A stretch of DNA of 64,000 nt from positions 124,001-188,000 of the forward strand of contig CABZXO010000001.1 in assembly GCA_902529645.1 (NCBI GenBank). Direction: 5' to 3'. The notes under the pieces were generated by a model, which searched no databases, was not told the origin of the DNA, and saw nothing but the letters and a program-made list of their open reading frames with translations. Of this stretch, positions 1 to 9,257 are shown piece by piece; the first letter of the stretch is position 1; each line of letters begins with the position of its first letter. The translations under genes were made by a program, and so were the position numbers. The DNA comes from an uncultured Pelagibacteraceae bacterium (lineage in GTDB: Bacteria > Pseudomonadota > Alphaproteobacteria > Pelagibacterales > Pelagibacteraceae).

Positions 1-1
1 T

Positions 2-1303
2 CTTCATTTTACAGGTGATTTTCATGCTATTACATCTGCGCATAACTTATTATCTGCTTTAATTGATAATCATATCTATTGGGGGAACAAACTTAACATC
101 GACGTAAGAAGAGTTGTTTGGAGAAGAGTAATGGATATGAACGATAGATCCTTAAGATCAGTAATTGTTGATCTTGGAGGAGTGGCAAATGGTTATCCAA
201 GACAAGATAGTTTTGATATCACTGTTGCATCTGAATTAATGGCAATTTTTTGTTTAGCTACAGACTTAAAAGACTTAGAAAATAGAATTGGCAATATCAC
301 GATTGGATATACAAGAGATAAACAATCAATTTATGCAAAAGATTTAAATGCACAAGGTCCAATGACTGTTTTGCTTAAAGAAGCAATAAGACCAAATGTA
401 ACTCAAACTTTGGAAAATAATCCAGCTATAATTCACGGGGGACCTTTTGCAAATATAGCACATGGATGTAATTCAGTTATTGCAACGAAAGCAGGTCTAA
501 AATTATCTGACTATGTCGTAACAGAGGCAGGATTTGGAGCAGATTTAGGAGCTGAAAAATTTTTAAATATTAAATGTAGAAAATCAGGACTCAAACCAGA
601 CTGTGTAGTTATTGTAGTAACTATTAGAGCCCTTAAAATGCACGGAGGAGTTAATAAAGAAGATTTAAAAAAAGAAAATGTAACCGCTTTGAAAGATGGA
701 TTGGTAAATTTACGTAGACATATAAACAATATTAGAAAATTTGGATTACCTGTTACTGTAGCTGTAAATCATTTTATTACTGATACAGATGATGAAATGA
801 AAACTTTATTAGATTTTTGTGAAACCCAAGGTGTGAAAGCTTCTAAATGTACGCATTGGTCTAATGGAAGCGAAGGAACAATTGATCTTGCTAAAAATGT
901 TACAGAAATTTGTGAAGATAAAAAAGATACATTTAAATTTTTATATGAGGATGATCTGCCATTATTCAAAAAAATAGAAAAAATTGCACAAGAAATCTAT
1001 AGCGCCTCAGAAGTAGTCGCAGATACAAAAGTAAGACAACAACTTAAAGAATTTGAAGAAAAAGGTTACGGTAAGTTACCTGTTTGTATTGCAAAAACTC
1101 AATACAGTTTTTCAACAGACCCAAATTTAAAAGGTGCACCCACAGGTCATGTTTTACCTGTAAGAGAGGTAAGACTTTCTTCTGGTGCAGAATTTATCGT
1201 TGTTGTGTGTGGAGAAATTATGACAATGCCAGGACTTCCAAGAGTTCCTGCGGCTGACTCAATAAAATTAAATGACAAAGGTGAAATAGAAGGTTTATTC
1301 TAA
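2..1303 (+). CDS. fhs: Formate--tetrahydrofolate ligase, 5' end cut off
   Basis: This enzyme joins formate to tetrahydrofolate using ATP, giving 10-formyl-THF in the cytoplasm, or runs the other way to recover ATP from C1 oxidation. The ORF track starts at an internal ATG (131), but the frame is open back to base 2 and reads family sequence there ([19 protein letters not shown], then [13 protein letters not shown]). The gene therefore begins before the window. About 433 residues are visible of a family length near 555, so roughly 120 N-terminal residues, including the ATP-binding loop, are missing. The C-terminus is intact with family motifs such as [13 protein letters not shown] and [10 protein letters not shown]. 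It ends 9 bases inside the convergent amidotransferase gene. Its position beside an Fe-alcohol dehydrogenase and methylamine genes fits a C1-oxidation role. Confidence 0.95.
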   Translation, partial: LHFTGDFHAITSAHNLLSALIDNHIYWGNKLNIDVRRVVWRRVMDMNDRSLRSVIVDLGGVANGYPRQDSFDITVASELMAIFCLATDLKDLENRIGNITIGYTRDKQSIYAKDLNAQGPMTVLLKEAIRPNVTQTLENNPAIIHGGPFANIAHGCNSVIATKAGLKLSDYVVTEAGFGADLGAEKFLNIKCRKSGLKPDCVVIVVTIRALKMHGGVNKEDLKKENVTALKDGLVNLRRHINNIRKFGLPVTVAVNHFITDTDDEMKTLLDFCETQGVKASKCTHWSNGSEGTIDLAKNVTEICEDKKDTFKFLYEDDLPLFKKIEKIAQEIYSASEVVADTKVRQQLKEFEEKGYGKLPVCIAKTQYSFSTDPNLKGAPTGHVLPVREVRLSSGAEFIVVVCGEIMTMPGLPRVPAADSIKLNDKGEIEGLF

Positions 1304-2083
1304 ATTTAGATAGTCTAACCAGTTCTCTAATTCTCTCATTCTAGAAACTTTATCTAATTTATTATTCTCAGTTTCTATGTGTTTAATGTGACTCTCTATC
1401 TCATTCTCATCTTTAAATGCACCTTTTTCTAAAAGTCTTTTTTTTCTGAAAATAATTAAATTGATCATTTTATTATAAGTAATCTCAGGGTGGTATTGAA
1501 GGCCCCATATATTACAGTTACCAACTTTGAAATTTATCCCTTGAACGTTGTTTATTGAATTTGAAGCTAACAAGGTTGAATTTTCTGGCATTTTTACAAC
1601 TTCATCAAAATTAAATGCTGGTGTATTAAATTTTTTATTTTTATTTTTATAAAGTGGATGGTTTAAACCAATTTCATTAATTTCTATATTTGAGGCAATC
1701 CCTCTATGAGATCCTTTTGTTGCTTTTTTTACCTCCCCTCCTGCTGCTGTCACAGCTACTTGCATACCCCAACATATTGCTAGAATTTTTTTAATTTTTT
1801 TCTGACACTCTTTCATAAATTCAATTTGTCTTTTTATTTCTGGAGTATTGTTATAAATATTTAAGCTACTTCCACCCCAAATAAGGCCATCATAGCTTTC
1901 AAGTGAATCAATATTTTTGTCAATATTTTCATCTGAGGAAGGATTAACCACGTGAGTTTCTAATTTATCTGTGAAATAAGCCAAACTATCTTTAAGGCTT
2001 TCTGTATGTGTTTGAATTCCCGCCTCAGAAAAACTTTGATTTTCTTCTCGTAAGTTTCCTTCTACTATCAATATTTTTTTCAT
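1295..2083 (-). CDS. Class I glutamine amidotransferase, GMP-synthase-like
   Basis: This 262-aa single-domain protein has the class I glutaminase fold. The nucleophile Cys lies in AICWGMQ near residue 103, and the His/Glu pair lies in LQYHPEI near residue 198. A GG-rich oxyanion strand (LIWGGSS) comes before them. Such stand-alone domains either deliver ammonia to a partner or hydrolyse gamma-glutamyl compounds (PuuD-like); the sequence alone does not decide which. Its start codon overlaps the stop of the upstream Fe-alcohol dehydrogenase as ATGA, so the two are probably translationally coupled. Placed in a locus that makes gamma-glutamylmethylamide, a gamma-glutamyl substrate is conceivable, but that is inference. 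Confidence 0.85.
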   Translation of the reverse strand: MKKILIVEGNLREENQSFSEAGIQTHTESLKDSLAYFTDKLETHVVNPSSDENIDKNIDSLESYDGLIWGGSSLNIYNNTPEIKRQIEFMKECQKKIKKILAICWGMQVAVTAAGGEVKKATKGSHRGIASNIEINEIGLNHPLYKNKNKKFNTPAFNFDEVVKMPENSTLLASNSINNVQGINFKVGNCNIWGLQYHPEITYNKMINLIIFRKKRLLEKGAFKDENEIESHIKHIETENNKLDKVSRMRELENWLDYLNLE

Positions 2084-3240
2084 AAAAATAATTCTCCAGA
2101 AATACTTTTTATATACATTTCTTTTAGATCATTTTGACTTAATTTTTTGGGATTTCCTTCTGTTGATGGGTCTTTAAATGCCATTAAGGAAAGTTCATCT
2201 AGATCAATATTATTACAATCCATTACATCTGACAATTTATGTGGAATATTTAAATTATTTCTTAATTCTAAAATCCACTTTAAAAAACTATCAAAATTTT
2301 TATTTAAATTAAGATAATCACAAATCGAAATTATTTTATTTTCAATTGAAGGTTTATTAAATGTTAAAACATAAGGCATAAATATTGCATTTGATAAGCC
2401 ATGGTGAACATTGAATTTACCATTTACAGGGTGGCTCAATGAGTGAATTGCCCCCAGTCCCTTCTGAAATGCAGTCGAGCCCATTGAAGCAGCAGAAAGT
2501 AAATCCATTCTAGCCTTAACATCTTTTCCATTTGTGAATGCTTTAATTAATGAATTTTTAATTAGTTTCATTCCTTCTATTGCCATACCATCAGCCATTG
2601 GATGATATCCTTGTGCACAAAACGCTTCTAAATTATGTGCAAGTGCATCCATTCCGGTCGCTGCTGTTAATCTTGGAGATAAATCTAATGTAAGTAAAGG
2701 ATCTAAAATCACAATCGAAGGTAACATTTTTGGGTGAAAAATAATTTTTTTTGCACCTGTTTCTTTATTTATTATTGCAGATGCTCTACCAGTTTCGGAT
2801 CCTGTTCCTGCAGTGGTTGGAACTGCAATGATTTTTGAAATTTTAGAACTATCAGCTCTTGTCCAGTAATCACTAATATCTTCAAAATCCCATAACGGTC
2901 GAGATTGATTAGACATAAATGCTATAGCTTTTCCAACATCTAAACCACTTCCACCTCCTAAAGCTATTACACCATCACAATTCGAGGTATTATAAACTTT
3001 AACGCCTTCTTCCACATTTTCTCCAATTGGATTTCCCGTAAAGTTAGAAAAACTAGCTAAATTTTGAAAACTTTTTTTTAATCTTAATATTATATTTTTT
3101 ATTAAATCTAAGTTAATTAAATCTTTGTCTGTTACAAATAATGGATTTGAAATATTTAACTCTTTGCAGGCTAAAGATAAATCTTCAATTCTATTTTCTC
3201 CTATCCACATAGTGGTTGGATAATTCCAATTGATACCCAT
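2080..3240 (-). CDS. Iron-containing alcohol dehydrogenase
   Basis: This 386-aa member of the Fe-ADH (type III) family is an NAD(P)-dependent oxidoreductase of short alcohols or hydroxy acids. It shows the nucleotide-binding GGGSGLDVGKA near residue 95, the TTAGTGSE loop near 140, and metal-binding Asp/His positions in DALAHNLEAF and HSLSHPVNGKFNVHHG. Published work on SAR11 assigned methanol/ethanol oxidation to an Fe-ADH near C1 genes. Adjacency to fhs here fits that, but substrate cannot be read from sequence. It starts at ATG 3240, divergent from tmm with a 77-base AT-rich gap, and runs into the amidotransferase through an ATGA overlap. Confidence 0.9.
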   Translation of the reverse strand: MGINWNYPTTMWIGENRIEDLSLACKELNISNPLFVTDKDLINLDLIKNIILRLKKSFQNLASFSNFTGNPIGENVEEGVKVYNTSNCDGVIALGGGSGLDVGKAIAFMSNQSRPLWDFEDISDYWTRADSSKISKIIAVPTTAGTGSETGRASAIINKETGAKKIIFHPKMLPSIVILDPLLTLDLSPRLTAATGMDALAHNLEAFCAQGYHPMADGMAIEGMKLIKNSLIKAFTNGKDVKARMDLLSAASMGSTAFQKGLGAIHSLSHPVNGKFNVHHGLSNAIFMPYVLTFNKPSIENKIISICDYLNLNKNFDSFLKWILELRNNLNIPHKLSDVMDCNNIDLDELSLMAFKDPSTEGNPKKLSQNDLKEMYIKSISGELFL

Positions 3241-3317
3241 AACAAAATATAATTTTATTTTTTTAAAAATTGTTAGTAAGATATATATATAAATTTATTA
3301 ATGATAGGAAAAATTCT

Positions 3318-4649
3318 ATGTCAAAAGTAGCAATCATAGGTGCTGGTCCATGTGGACTTTCAATTTTAAGAGCATTTGAGCATTTAGAAAATAAAGGAGA
3401 AAAAATTCCAGAAATAGTTTGCTTTGAAAAACAAGAAAGTTGGGGTGGTTTATGGAACTACAACTGGAGAACTGGTTCGGATCAATACGGAGATCCTGTG
3501 CCTAACAGTATGTACAGATACTTATGGTCTAATGGACCTAAAGAGTGTTTAGAATTTGCTGATTATTCTTTTGATGAACATTTTGGAAAACCAATTCCCT
3601 CTTTCCCTCCAAGAGAGGTGCTGCAAGATTACATTTTAGGAAGAGTGAGCAAAGGAAATATAAAAAGTAAGATTAAATTTAATACAAGAGTTACAAATAC
3701 TGTTTATAAAAATGATAAGTTTGAAATTAGCTACCAGGACAAAGTAAATAATAAAATTTTAAATGAAAAGTTTGATTATGTGGTAGTCTCGACGGGTCAT
3801 TTTTCCGTACCTTTTATTCCTGAGTATGAAGGAATGAATTCTTTTCCAGGAAGAATAATGCACTCACATGATTTTAGAGATGCTGAAGAATTTAGAGGAA
3901 AAGATGTAATTGTTTTAGGGAGCAGTTATTCTGCAGAAGATGTGGCTCTACAATGTAATAAGTATGGTGCTAAAAGTGTAACAATCGGTTACAGGCATAA
4001 CCCAATGGGTTTCAAATGGCCAAAAGGTATGAAAGAAGTTCATTACTTAGACAGGTTAGTAGGTAAAAAAGCCATATTTAAAGATGGAACTGAACAAAAT
4101 GCTGACGTAGTTATTTTGTGTACAGGATATTTGCATCATTTCCCATTTTTAGATGAAAGCTTAAAATTAAAAACACATAACAGATTATATCCACCAAAAC
4201 TTTACAAAGGAGTTGTGTGGCAAGATAATCATAAACTTTTATATTTAGGTATGCAGGATCAGTTTCACACATTTAATATGTTTGATTGTCAAGGTTGGTA
4301 TGCAAGAGATGTGATAATGGGGAAAATCAAAATGCCTAGTAATGATGAAATAGATAAAGACATTAATAAGTGGGTTTCAATGGAAGAAAAATTAGAAAAT
4401 CCTGATCAAATGATTGATTTTCAAACGGAGTATACCAAAGAACTTCATGATATGTCCGATTATCCTAAAATTGATTTTGAATTAATTAGGAAACATTTCA
4501 AAGAATGGGAACATCATAAAGTAGAGGATATTCTAACTTATAGAAATAAATCATTTTCATCTCCTGTGACTGGATCAGTTGCACCAATTCATCACACACC
4601 TTGGGAAAAAGCGATGGATGACTCTATGAAAACTTTTTTAAATAAATAG
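3318..4649 (+). CDS. tmm: Trimethylamine monooxygenase (flavin-containing)
   Basis: This enzyme oxidises trimethylamine to trimethylamine N-oxide with FAD, NADPH and O2. The track begins at TTG 3270, but ATG 3318 puts the FAD motif GAGPCGL at residues 8-14, as in family members, so I use it (443 aa). Visible are the FMO fingerprint FPGRIMHSHDF near residue 178, a second nucleotide-binding loop LGSSYSAED near 200, and LCTGY near 267. The Tmm-type blocks SMYRYLWSNGPKE and LGMQDQFHTFNMFD and the C-terminal PIHHTPWEKAMDDS match bacterial Tmm from memory more closely than generic FMOs. It stands alone on the plus strand; the TMAO transporter and demethylase lie 3-10 kb away. Confidence 0.93.
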   Translation: MSKVAIIGAGPCGLSILRAFEHLENKGEKIPEIVCFEKQESWGGLWNYNWRTGSDQYGDPVPNSMYRYLWSNGPKECLEFADYSFDEHFGKPIPSFPPREVLQDYILGRVSKGNIKSKIKFNTRVTNTVYKNDKFEISYQDKVNNKILNEKFDYVVVSTGHFSVPFIPEYEGMNSFPGRIMHSHDFRDAEEFRGKDVIVLGSSYSAEDVALQCNKYGAKSVTIGYRHNPMGFKWPKGMKEVHYLDRLVGKKAIFKDGTEQNADVVILCTGYLHHFPFLDESLKLKTHNRLYPPKLYKGVVWQDNHKLLYLGMQDQFHTFNMFDCQGWYARDVIMGKIKMPSNDEIDKDINKWVSMEEKLENPDQMIDFQTEYTKELHDMSDYPKIDFELIRKHFKEWEHHKVEDILTYRNKSFSSPVTGSVAPIHHTPWEKAMDDSMKTFLNK

Positions 4650-4653
4650 AAAA

Positions 4654-5610
4654 TTAATATTTAATTTTTAATTTTTTGTTTTTAACAATTGCCTCTAATA
4701 AAGAGATCATTAACGGAACTTTTCGTTTATTAATTTTTTTAAATACAAAAGGAGCAATTTCTGTTGCTAAATCAGCACCTTCCACTGTATCATTTTTCAT
4801 AAACTTTTTCTTTGCCCGGGTAAAAGTATAGCCTTTTCCAAGATATTCTCCCATTTTACTATTTCTTCCTCCCATTGCACTCACGTATAAATCTCCTAAA
4901 CCTGCCAGACCATAAACAGTTTCTTTTTTTCCTTTAAAATAATTTGCAAGATATTTCATTTCATCAATTGATTTTCGGAATAAAGCCGATGATGTATTAT
5001 GCCATTGTCCAGCTCCAATGATCATTGAATAAATATTTTTTATAGCAGATAAAAATTCAACTCCATTAACATCTCTACTAAACTCAGTTTGATAATAATT
5101 TGTTGAAATTAATTTTCCAATTTTTTTTGCAGTATTAATATTTTTGTTCGCAACAACAGTGAAACTTTTAACTTTTTTAGCTAATTCTTTTGCTAAACAC
5201 GGGCCTTTCAAAACTGAAATATTTAAATTTTTATTATATTTTTTTAATAGGCTAGACATTGAAATTAAATTCCTACCATCTAATTTAAGACCTTTTGTTA
5301 TTACTAAAATAGGCGATTTATTTTTAATTTTTGAAAGACTTTTTCCAATTAATTCTATTCCAATAGAACTCACAGCAATTACAATTAAGTCCCATTTCTG
5401 ATTTAGGATGTCGCTTGAAAATTTATTTATTTTTAATTTTTGTGGTAAATTTATATTTAATGATGGGTGAATTTTTTTTTTTAAGTTTAATTTTTGTAAT
5501 AATTTAAAATTATATGGCTCTGTTAATGTAACCAAGTGACCATTATCTAACAATGGTATCGAGAAAGCAGCTCCCATAGCTCCAGCACCAACAATTAATA
5601 TTTTTTTCAT
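4654..5610 (-). CDS. gpsA: NAD(P)-dependent glycerol-3-phosphate dehydrogenase
   Basis: This enzyme interconverts dihydroxyacetone phosphate and sn-glycerol-3-phosphate, the backbone for phospholipids. It is 318 aa, close to the family's usual 330. The N-terminal Rossmann motif GAGAMGAAFS is at residues 7-16, the catalytic Lys region is in VEFLSAIKNIYSMIIGAG near residue 190, and the substrate-binding GLAGLGDLYVSA near 235 is followed by GRNSKMGEYLGKG. It lies 7 bases after glpK, so both are likely one transcript: imported or released glycerol is phosphorylated by GlpK and the product is handled by GpsA. Its unusual lysine richness reflects the AT bias of the genome. Confidence 0.9.
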   Translation of the reverse strand: MKKILIVGAGAMGAAFSIPLLDNGHLVTLTEPYNFKLLQKLNLKKKIHPSLNINLPQKLKINKFSSDILNQKWDLIVIAVSSIGIELIGKSLSKIKNKSPILVITKGLKLDGRNLISMSSLLKKYNKNLNISVLKGPCLAKELAKKVKSFTVVANKNINTAKKIGKLISTNYYQTEFSRDVNGVEFLSAIKNIYSMIIGAGQWHNTSSALFRKSIDEMKYLANYFKGKKETVYGLAGLGDLYVSAMGGRNSKMGEYLGKGYTFTRAKKKFMKNDTVEGADLATEIAPFVFKKINKRKVPLMISLLEAIVKNKKLKIKY

Positions 5611-5617
5611 TTTATCT

Positions 5618-7096
5618 TTATGCTAAGGTTTTTTTAATTGCTTGCTTCCAACCATGCAATATATGATTTCTTAGTTTTTTATTAATTTTCGGCTTAAAAG
5701 CTGTATCTTTTTTCCATGTATTTTTAATTTGATTTAATGATTTGAATTCTCCTACTTGATAACCTGCAAACAAAGCTGCTCCTAAAGCAGTAGTTTCTAA
5801 GACTTTAGGTCGAATTACTTTTAAATTAATTACATCTGCTAAAAATTGTGAGAACCAATTATTAGCTACCATTCCCCCATCAATTTTAACTATTCTAGGC
5901 TTTAAACCATCTTTATTCATTGAGTAAAATAAGTCATAACTTTGATAAGCAACAGACTCGACGGTTGCTCTCACTAAAGTTTTCCAATCACTATCTCTTG
6001 TAAGTCCTGTTATTAAACCTCTGGCGTCAGGTCTCCAATAAGGTGCGCCTATTCCACTAAAAGCTGGGACAACATAAACTTCATTATTGCTTTTTGTTGA
6101 TTTAGCTATTTTTTCAGTTTCATAAGCATTGTTTATTAATTTAATTTTATCCCTTAACCATTGTACGCCTGCTCCAGCTATGAAAATAGATCCTTCAAGA
6201 GCATACGTAGTCTTATTATTCAATCGGTAACAAATTGTAGTTAATAACTTATTTTTTGAATTTATTTTTTTTAATCCAGTGTTCATTATTACAAAAGCAC
6301 CAGTACCATAAGTACTTTTTATAGATCCTTTTTCAAAACAAGCTTGTCCTACAGCTGCTGCTTGTTGATCTCCTAAAACAGCTGAAATTGGTATTTCTTT
6401 TCCTGTAACTCTCTTATCTGTTTTTCCAAAATTATCTGCAGAATTTTTTACCTCAGGCAAGATACTCCTTGGAATTTTTAATTTCTGTAAAATTTCATTA
6501 TCCCATTTATTGTTATTGATATTAAACAACATTGTTCTACTTGCGTTGGTAGCTTCGGTTAAATGCTGTTTACCTTTGGTTAACTTCCAGATCAAGAAGG
6601 TATCCACCGTACCAAACAATAAATTATTAGTTTTTAGTAATTTTTTTGAAACTTTAACATTATCTAAAATCCATTTTATTTTAGTGGCAGAAAAATAAGG
6701 ATCTATAAACAACCCTGTTTTTTTTCTAAAAGTATTTTCATAATTTTTATTCTTTAGAGATTTACAATATTCCTGGGTTCTTCTATCTTGCCATACGATC
6801 GCATTATAAATGGGTTTTCCAGTTTTTTTATTCCACAAAATTGTAGTTTCCCTTTGATTTGTAATTCCAATAGTAAGTATATTACCTTTTAAACTTTTAG
6901 CTTTTTTAATTACTTGCTTTAATGCTTTAAGTGTTGTCGACCAAATTTCATTTGGATTATGTTCTACCCATACATTTCTAGGAAAGTATTGTTTAAATTC
7001 ATATTGAGAAATAAATTTAATGTTCCCTTTAATGTCAAACAAAACAACTCTTGACGAGGTCGTTCCTTGATCAATGGAGACAATAAATTTTTTCAA
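5618..7096 (-). CDS. glpK: Glycerol kinase
   Basis: This enzyme phosphorylates glycerol to sn-glycerol-3-phosphate with ATP. It is 492 aa, full length for the FGGY family. It has the N-terminal phosphate loop DQGTTSSRVVLFD from residue 8, the glycerol contact WVEHNP near residue 43, ITNQRETT near 80, GDQQAAAVGQ near 243, STYGTGAF near 263, and the C-terminal DGGMVANNWF ATPase motif near 400. It begins 4 bases after the transporter permease gene and ends 7 bases before gpsA. It therefore appears to be transcribed with the TMAO/betaine-type transporter, an unexpected pairing. No glycerol facilitator (GlpF) is present in the window. Confidence 0.95.
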   Translation of the reverse strand: MKKFIVSIDQGTTSSRVVLFDIKGNIKFISQYEFKQYFPRNVWVEHNPNEIWSTTLKALKQVIKKAKSLKGNILTIGITNQRETTILWNKKTGKPIYNAIVWQDRRTQEYCKSLKNKNYENTFRKKTGLFIDPYFSATKIKWILDNVKVSKKLLKTNNLLFGTVDTFLIWKLTKGKQHLTEATNASRTMLFNINNNKWDNEILQKLKIPRSILPEVKNSADNFGKTDKRVTGKEIPISAVLGDQQAAAVGQACFEKGSIKSTYGTGAFVIMNTGLKKINSKNKLLTTICYRLNNKTTYALEGSIFIAGAGVQWLRDKIKLINNAYETEKIAKSTKSNNEVYVVPAFSGIGAPYWRPDARGLITGLTRDSDWKTLVRATVESVAYQSYDLFYSMNKDGLKPRIVKIDGGMVANNWFSQFLADVINLKVIRPKVLETTALGAALFAGYQVGEFKSLNQIKNTWKKDTAFKPKINKKLRNHILHGWKQAIKKTLA

Positions 7097-7100
7097 AATA

Positions 7101-9254
7101 CTAAGCTATGCCAAGATGTTTTTTTCTTTTTCCAACCCAAGTTCTAATCAAATTATCAAAAATCAATCCTATAAACGCAACACAGATACCGAGAGTTAAA
7201 CCAATTCCTGCTCCATTTTTATCTGAAAGTGCTTTTAAAATGTATTGACCAAGATCTTCTGTTCCAATGAAAGCTCCAATTATCACCATAAATAAAGCAA
7301 AAACTATTGTTTGATTTAAACCAAGCATCATATGTGGAAATGCTAATGGAAACTCAATTTTTGTTAATCTTTGAAATTTGTTTACACCAGACATTGTTGC
7401 AGCTTCATGTAAGCCAACAGGAACACTTCTAAGTCCTTCTATTGTATATCTAGTTGCAGGAATTGTTGCATAGACAATTACAGCAATTAAAACAGATGTA
7501 TCTGTTATTCCAAAAAGCATCATTACAGGAATTAAATATACAAATGATGGGAATGTTTGAAATATATCGCAAACACCTAGCATAAATGCTGCAGATTTTT
7601 TGTTTTGAAAACATAATGTTCCAACTGTAAATCCTATTAAACAAGAAATAACTACACCAAAAGTTGCCATGTATAACGTTACTAGTGCTCTATCCCACCA
7701 TGGACTTAATGCTATAAATAAAGTCAAAGCAGCAACAACTAATGCTGATCGAACTCCTCCAATTAAATATCCTGCACCAACTGCTAATACCAATGTAGCT
7801 ACTGCAGGCATTCTTAAATATAAAGCTCTCATCGGCTGAAGCACATCTTGAATTAACCATGTATTGAATGCTTTAATATACACAAAGAAAGTATCAAAAA
7901 TCCAATCAACTCCTTTATTCCAAAAATCTGCTGTTGATATTCCTTTATTATGAGGAATTTCAAACAAGTAATTAAAAGTACCTTTGAAAATAAAAGTCCC
8001 AACGTATGCAAGAATTATTCCAATTACGAATGAAGCTGCAAAAAATATTGCGTTTTTATTTCTTTGGAAAAATGTCAGATTACCAAAATAATCTGTTTGT
8101 TTATTTGCCCATGCCAAAGACATTTTATCAAGTAAAATTGCAATTAAACTAATACATAAACCAGCCTCAAGTGCCAGCCCTATATTGAGCTGATTAAGTG
8201 CTAACAACAAATTAAATCCTAATCCTTTCGCGCCAATGAACGCAGATATAACTGCCATTGAAAAACAAACCATAATAACTTGGTTAACTCCAATTAAAAT
8301 ATCTCTTCTTGCTGTTGGAATTAGTACCTTGAACATTAATTGCCAATTGGTACAGCCACTCATTCTTCCAGCTTCAATAACTTCTGGTGGTATAGCTCTT
8401 AAACCTAATATTGTTAATAATATCATTGGTGGAACCGCAACAACCATAGTAATAATTACAGCAGCGTGATCACCTACTCCAAATAAAACAAGTGCAGGAA
8501 CTAATACAGCGTATTGTGGCATAGTCTGCATTACTAGAAGAATTGGGTACAATGCTTTTTCAACACGTTTACTTTTGTAAGCTGCAATACCTAGGCCTAA
8601 ACCAAAAATAAATGAAAGTGGAGCTGCAACAAGTATAAAAGAAAGCGTTTGCATTGATGGTTTCCATTGACCAAATATAGAAATATAGATCATTGTTAAA
8701 CCTGCAAACAAAGCCAATCCTTTTCCACTTAATTTATAAGATAGTAGAGCTGCTCCAGCTGCAACAATGGTCCAAGGTAAACCTGGCAACTCTAACCATG
8801 GATAAGCATCAATAAAATCCCAACTTGTAAATGCAACAATAGTTTCTAAACCTCCAAGTAAAATTTCCCTAATTAATTCAATTAAAAAAGTCATAAATGA
8901 AGTTAAATTTCTACTTATCTCTAATAATAATGGTCGAGTTTTAAATTCTTGAGTATCTTCGTTCCAAAACTCCATTGGCATCCATTCATTCATTAAGAAA
9001 AATAAAGAGTCGTTTATCCAAATAGGCAGCCATCCTAGAAGTGGAGGCAATCTCCAAAATACATCAAAGGCATAATACCTAACCTCTTTACCTAGAAAAA
9101 AGTAAACACTTTGGTTTGGATCTTTAACAAATTCAGCCTGGCCTCTTATAAATTTATAAGTTTCAGGAACATCAATTGCAAAACATAAAGCAAAAAATAC
9201 AATTAATAAAAATAACCATTGAAATAATTTTGGATATTTTTTTAAATACTCCAT
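7101..9254 (-). CDS. tmoV: TMAO/glycine-betaine ABC transporter permease, two fused domains
   Basis: This is the inner-membrane channel of a quaternary-amine ABC importer (ProW/OpuAB family). At 717 aa it is twice the normal permease length because two complete permease domains are joined. Each carries its own ATPase-contact EAA loop: GLRAIPPEVIEAGRMSGC near residue 283 and GLRSVPVGLHEAATMSGV near 604. An N-terminal hydrophobic segment and a long non-membrane stretch come before the first domain. It follows the ATPase gene by 3 bases. The tmoV name rests on context with a TMAO-type binding protein, tmm and tdm, and on the known fused permease of TmoXWV systems. Glycine betaine or choline transport remains possible. 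Confidence 0.85.
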   Translation of the reverse strand: MEYLKKYPKLFQWLFLLIVFFALCFAIDVPETYKFIRGQAEFVKDPNQSVYFFLGKEVRYYAFDVFWRLPPLLGWLPIWINDSLFFLMNEWMPMEFWNEDTQEFKTRPLLLEISRNLTSFMTFLIELIREILLGGLETIVAFTSWDFIDAYPWLELPGLPWTIVAAGAALLSYKLSGKGLALFAGLTMIYISIFGQWKPSMQTLSFILVAAPLSFIFGLGLGIAAYKSKRVEKALYPILLVMQTMPQYAVLVPALVLFGVGDHAAVIITMVVAVPPMILLTILGLRAIPPEVIEAGRMSGCTNWQLMFKVLIPTARRDILIGVNQVIMVCFSMAVISAFIGAKGLGFNLLLALNQLNIGLALEAGLCISLIAILLDKMSLAWANKQTDYFGNLTFFQRNKNAIFFAASFVIGIILAYVGTFIFKGTFNYLFEIPHNKGISTADFWNKGVDWIFDTFFVYIKAFNTWLIQDVLQPMRALYLRMPAVATLVLAVGAGYLIGGVRSALVVAALTLFIALSPWWDRALVTLYMATFGVVISCLIGFTVGTLCFQNKKSAAFMLGVCDIFQTFPSFVYLIPVMMLFGITDTSVLIAVIVYATIPATRYTIEGLRSVPVGLHEAATMSGVNKFQRLTKIEFPLAFPHMMLGLNQTIVFALFMVIIGAFIGTEDLGQYILKALSDKNGAGIGLTLGICVAFIGLIFDNLIRTWVGKRKKHLGIA

Positions 9255-9257
9255 ATT

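Noticed and set aside
3270-3317. TTG start for tmm in the ORF track
   Set aside because: It adds 16 residues rich in Lys/Ile/Tyr from an AT-rich leader and moves the FAD motif away from its usual place; ATG 3318 fits.
7450-7644. 64-aa Cys/Asn-rich minus-strand ORF
   Set aside because: It lies wholly inside the permease gene in another frame of the same strand; its odd composition is the shifted reading of hydrophobic codons.
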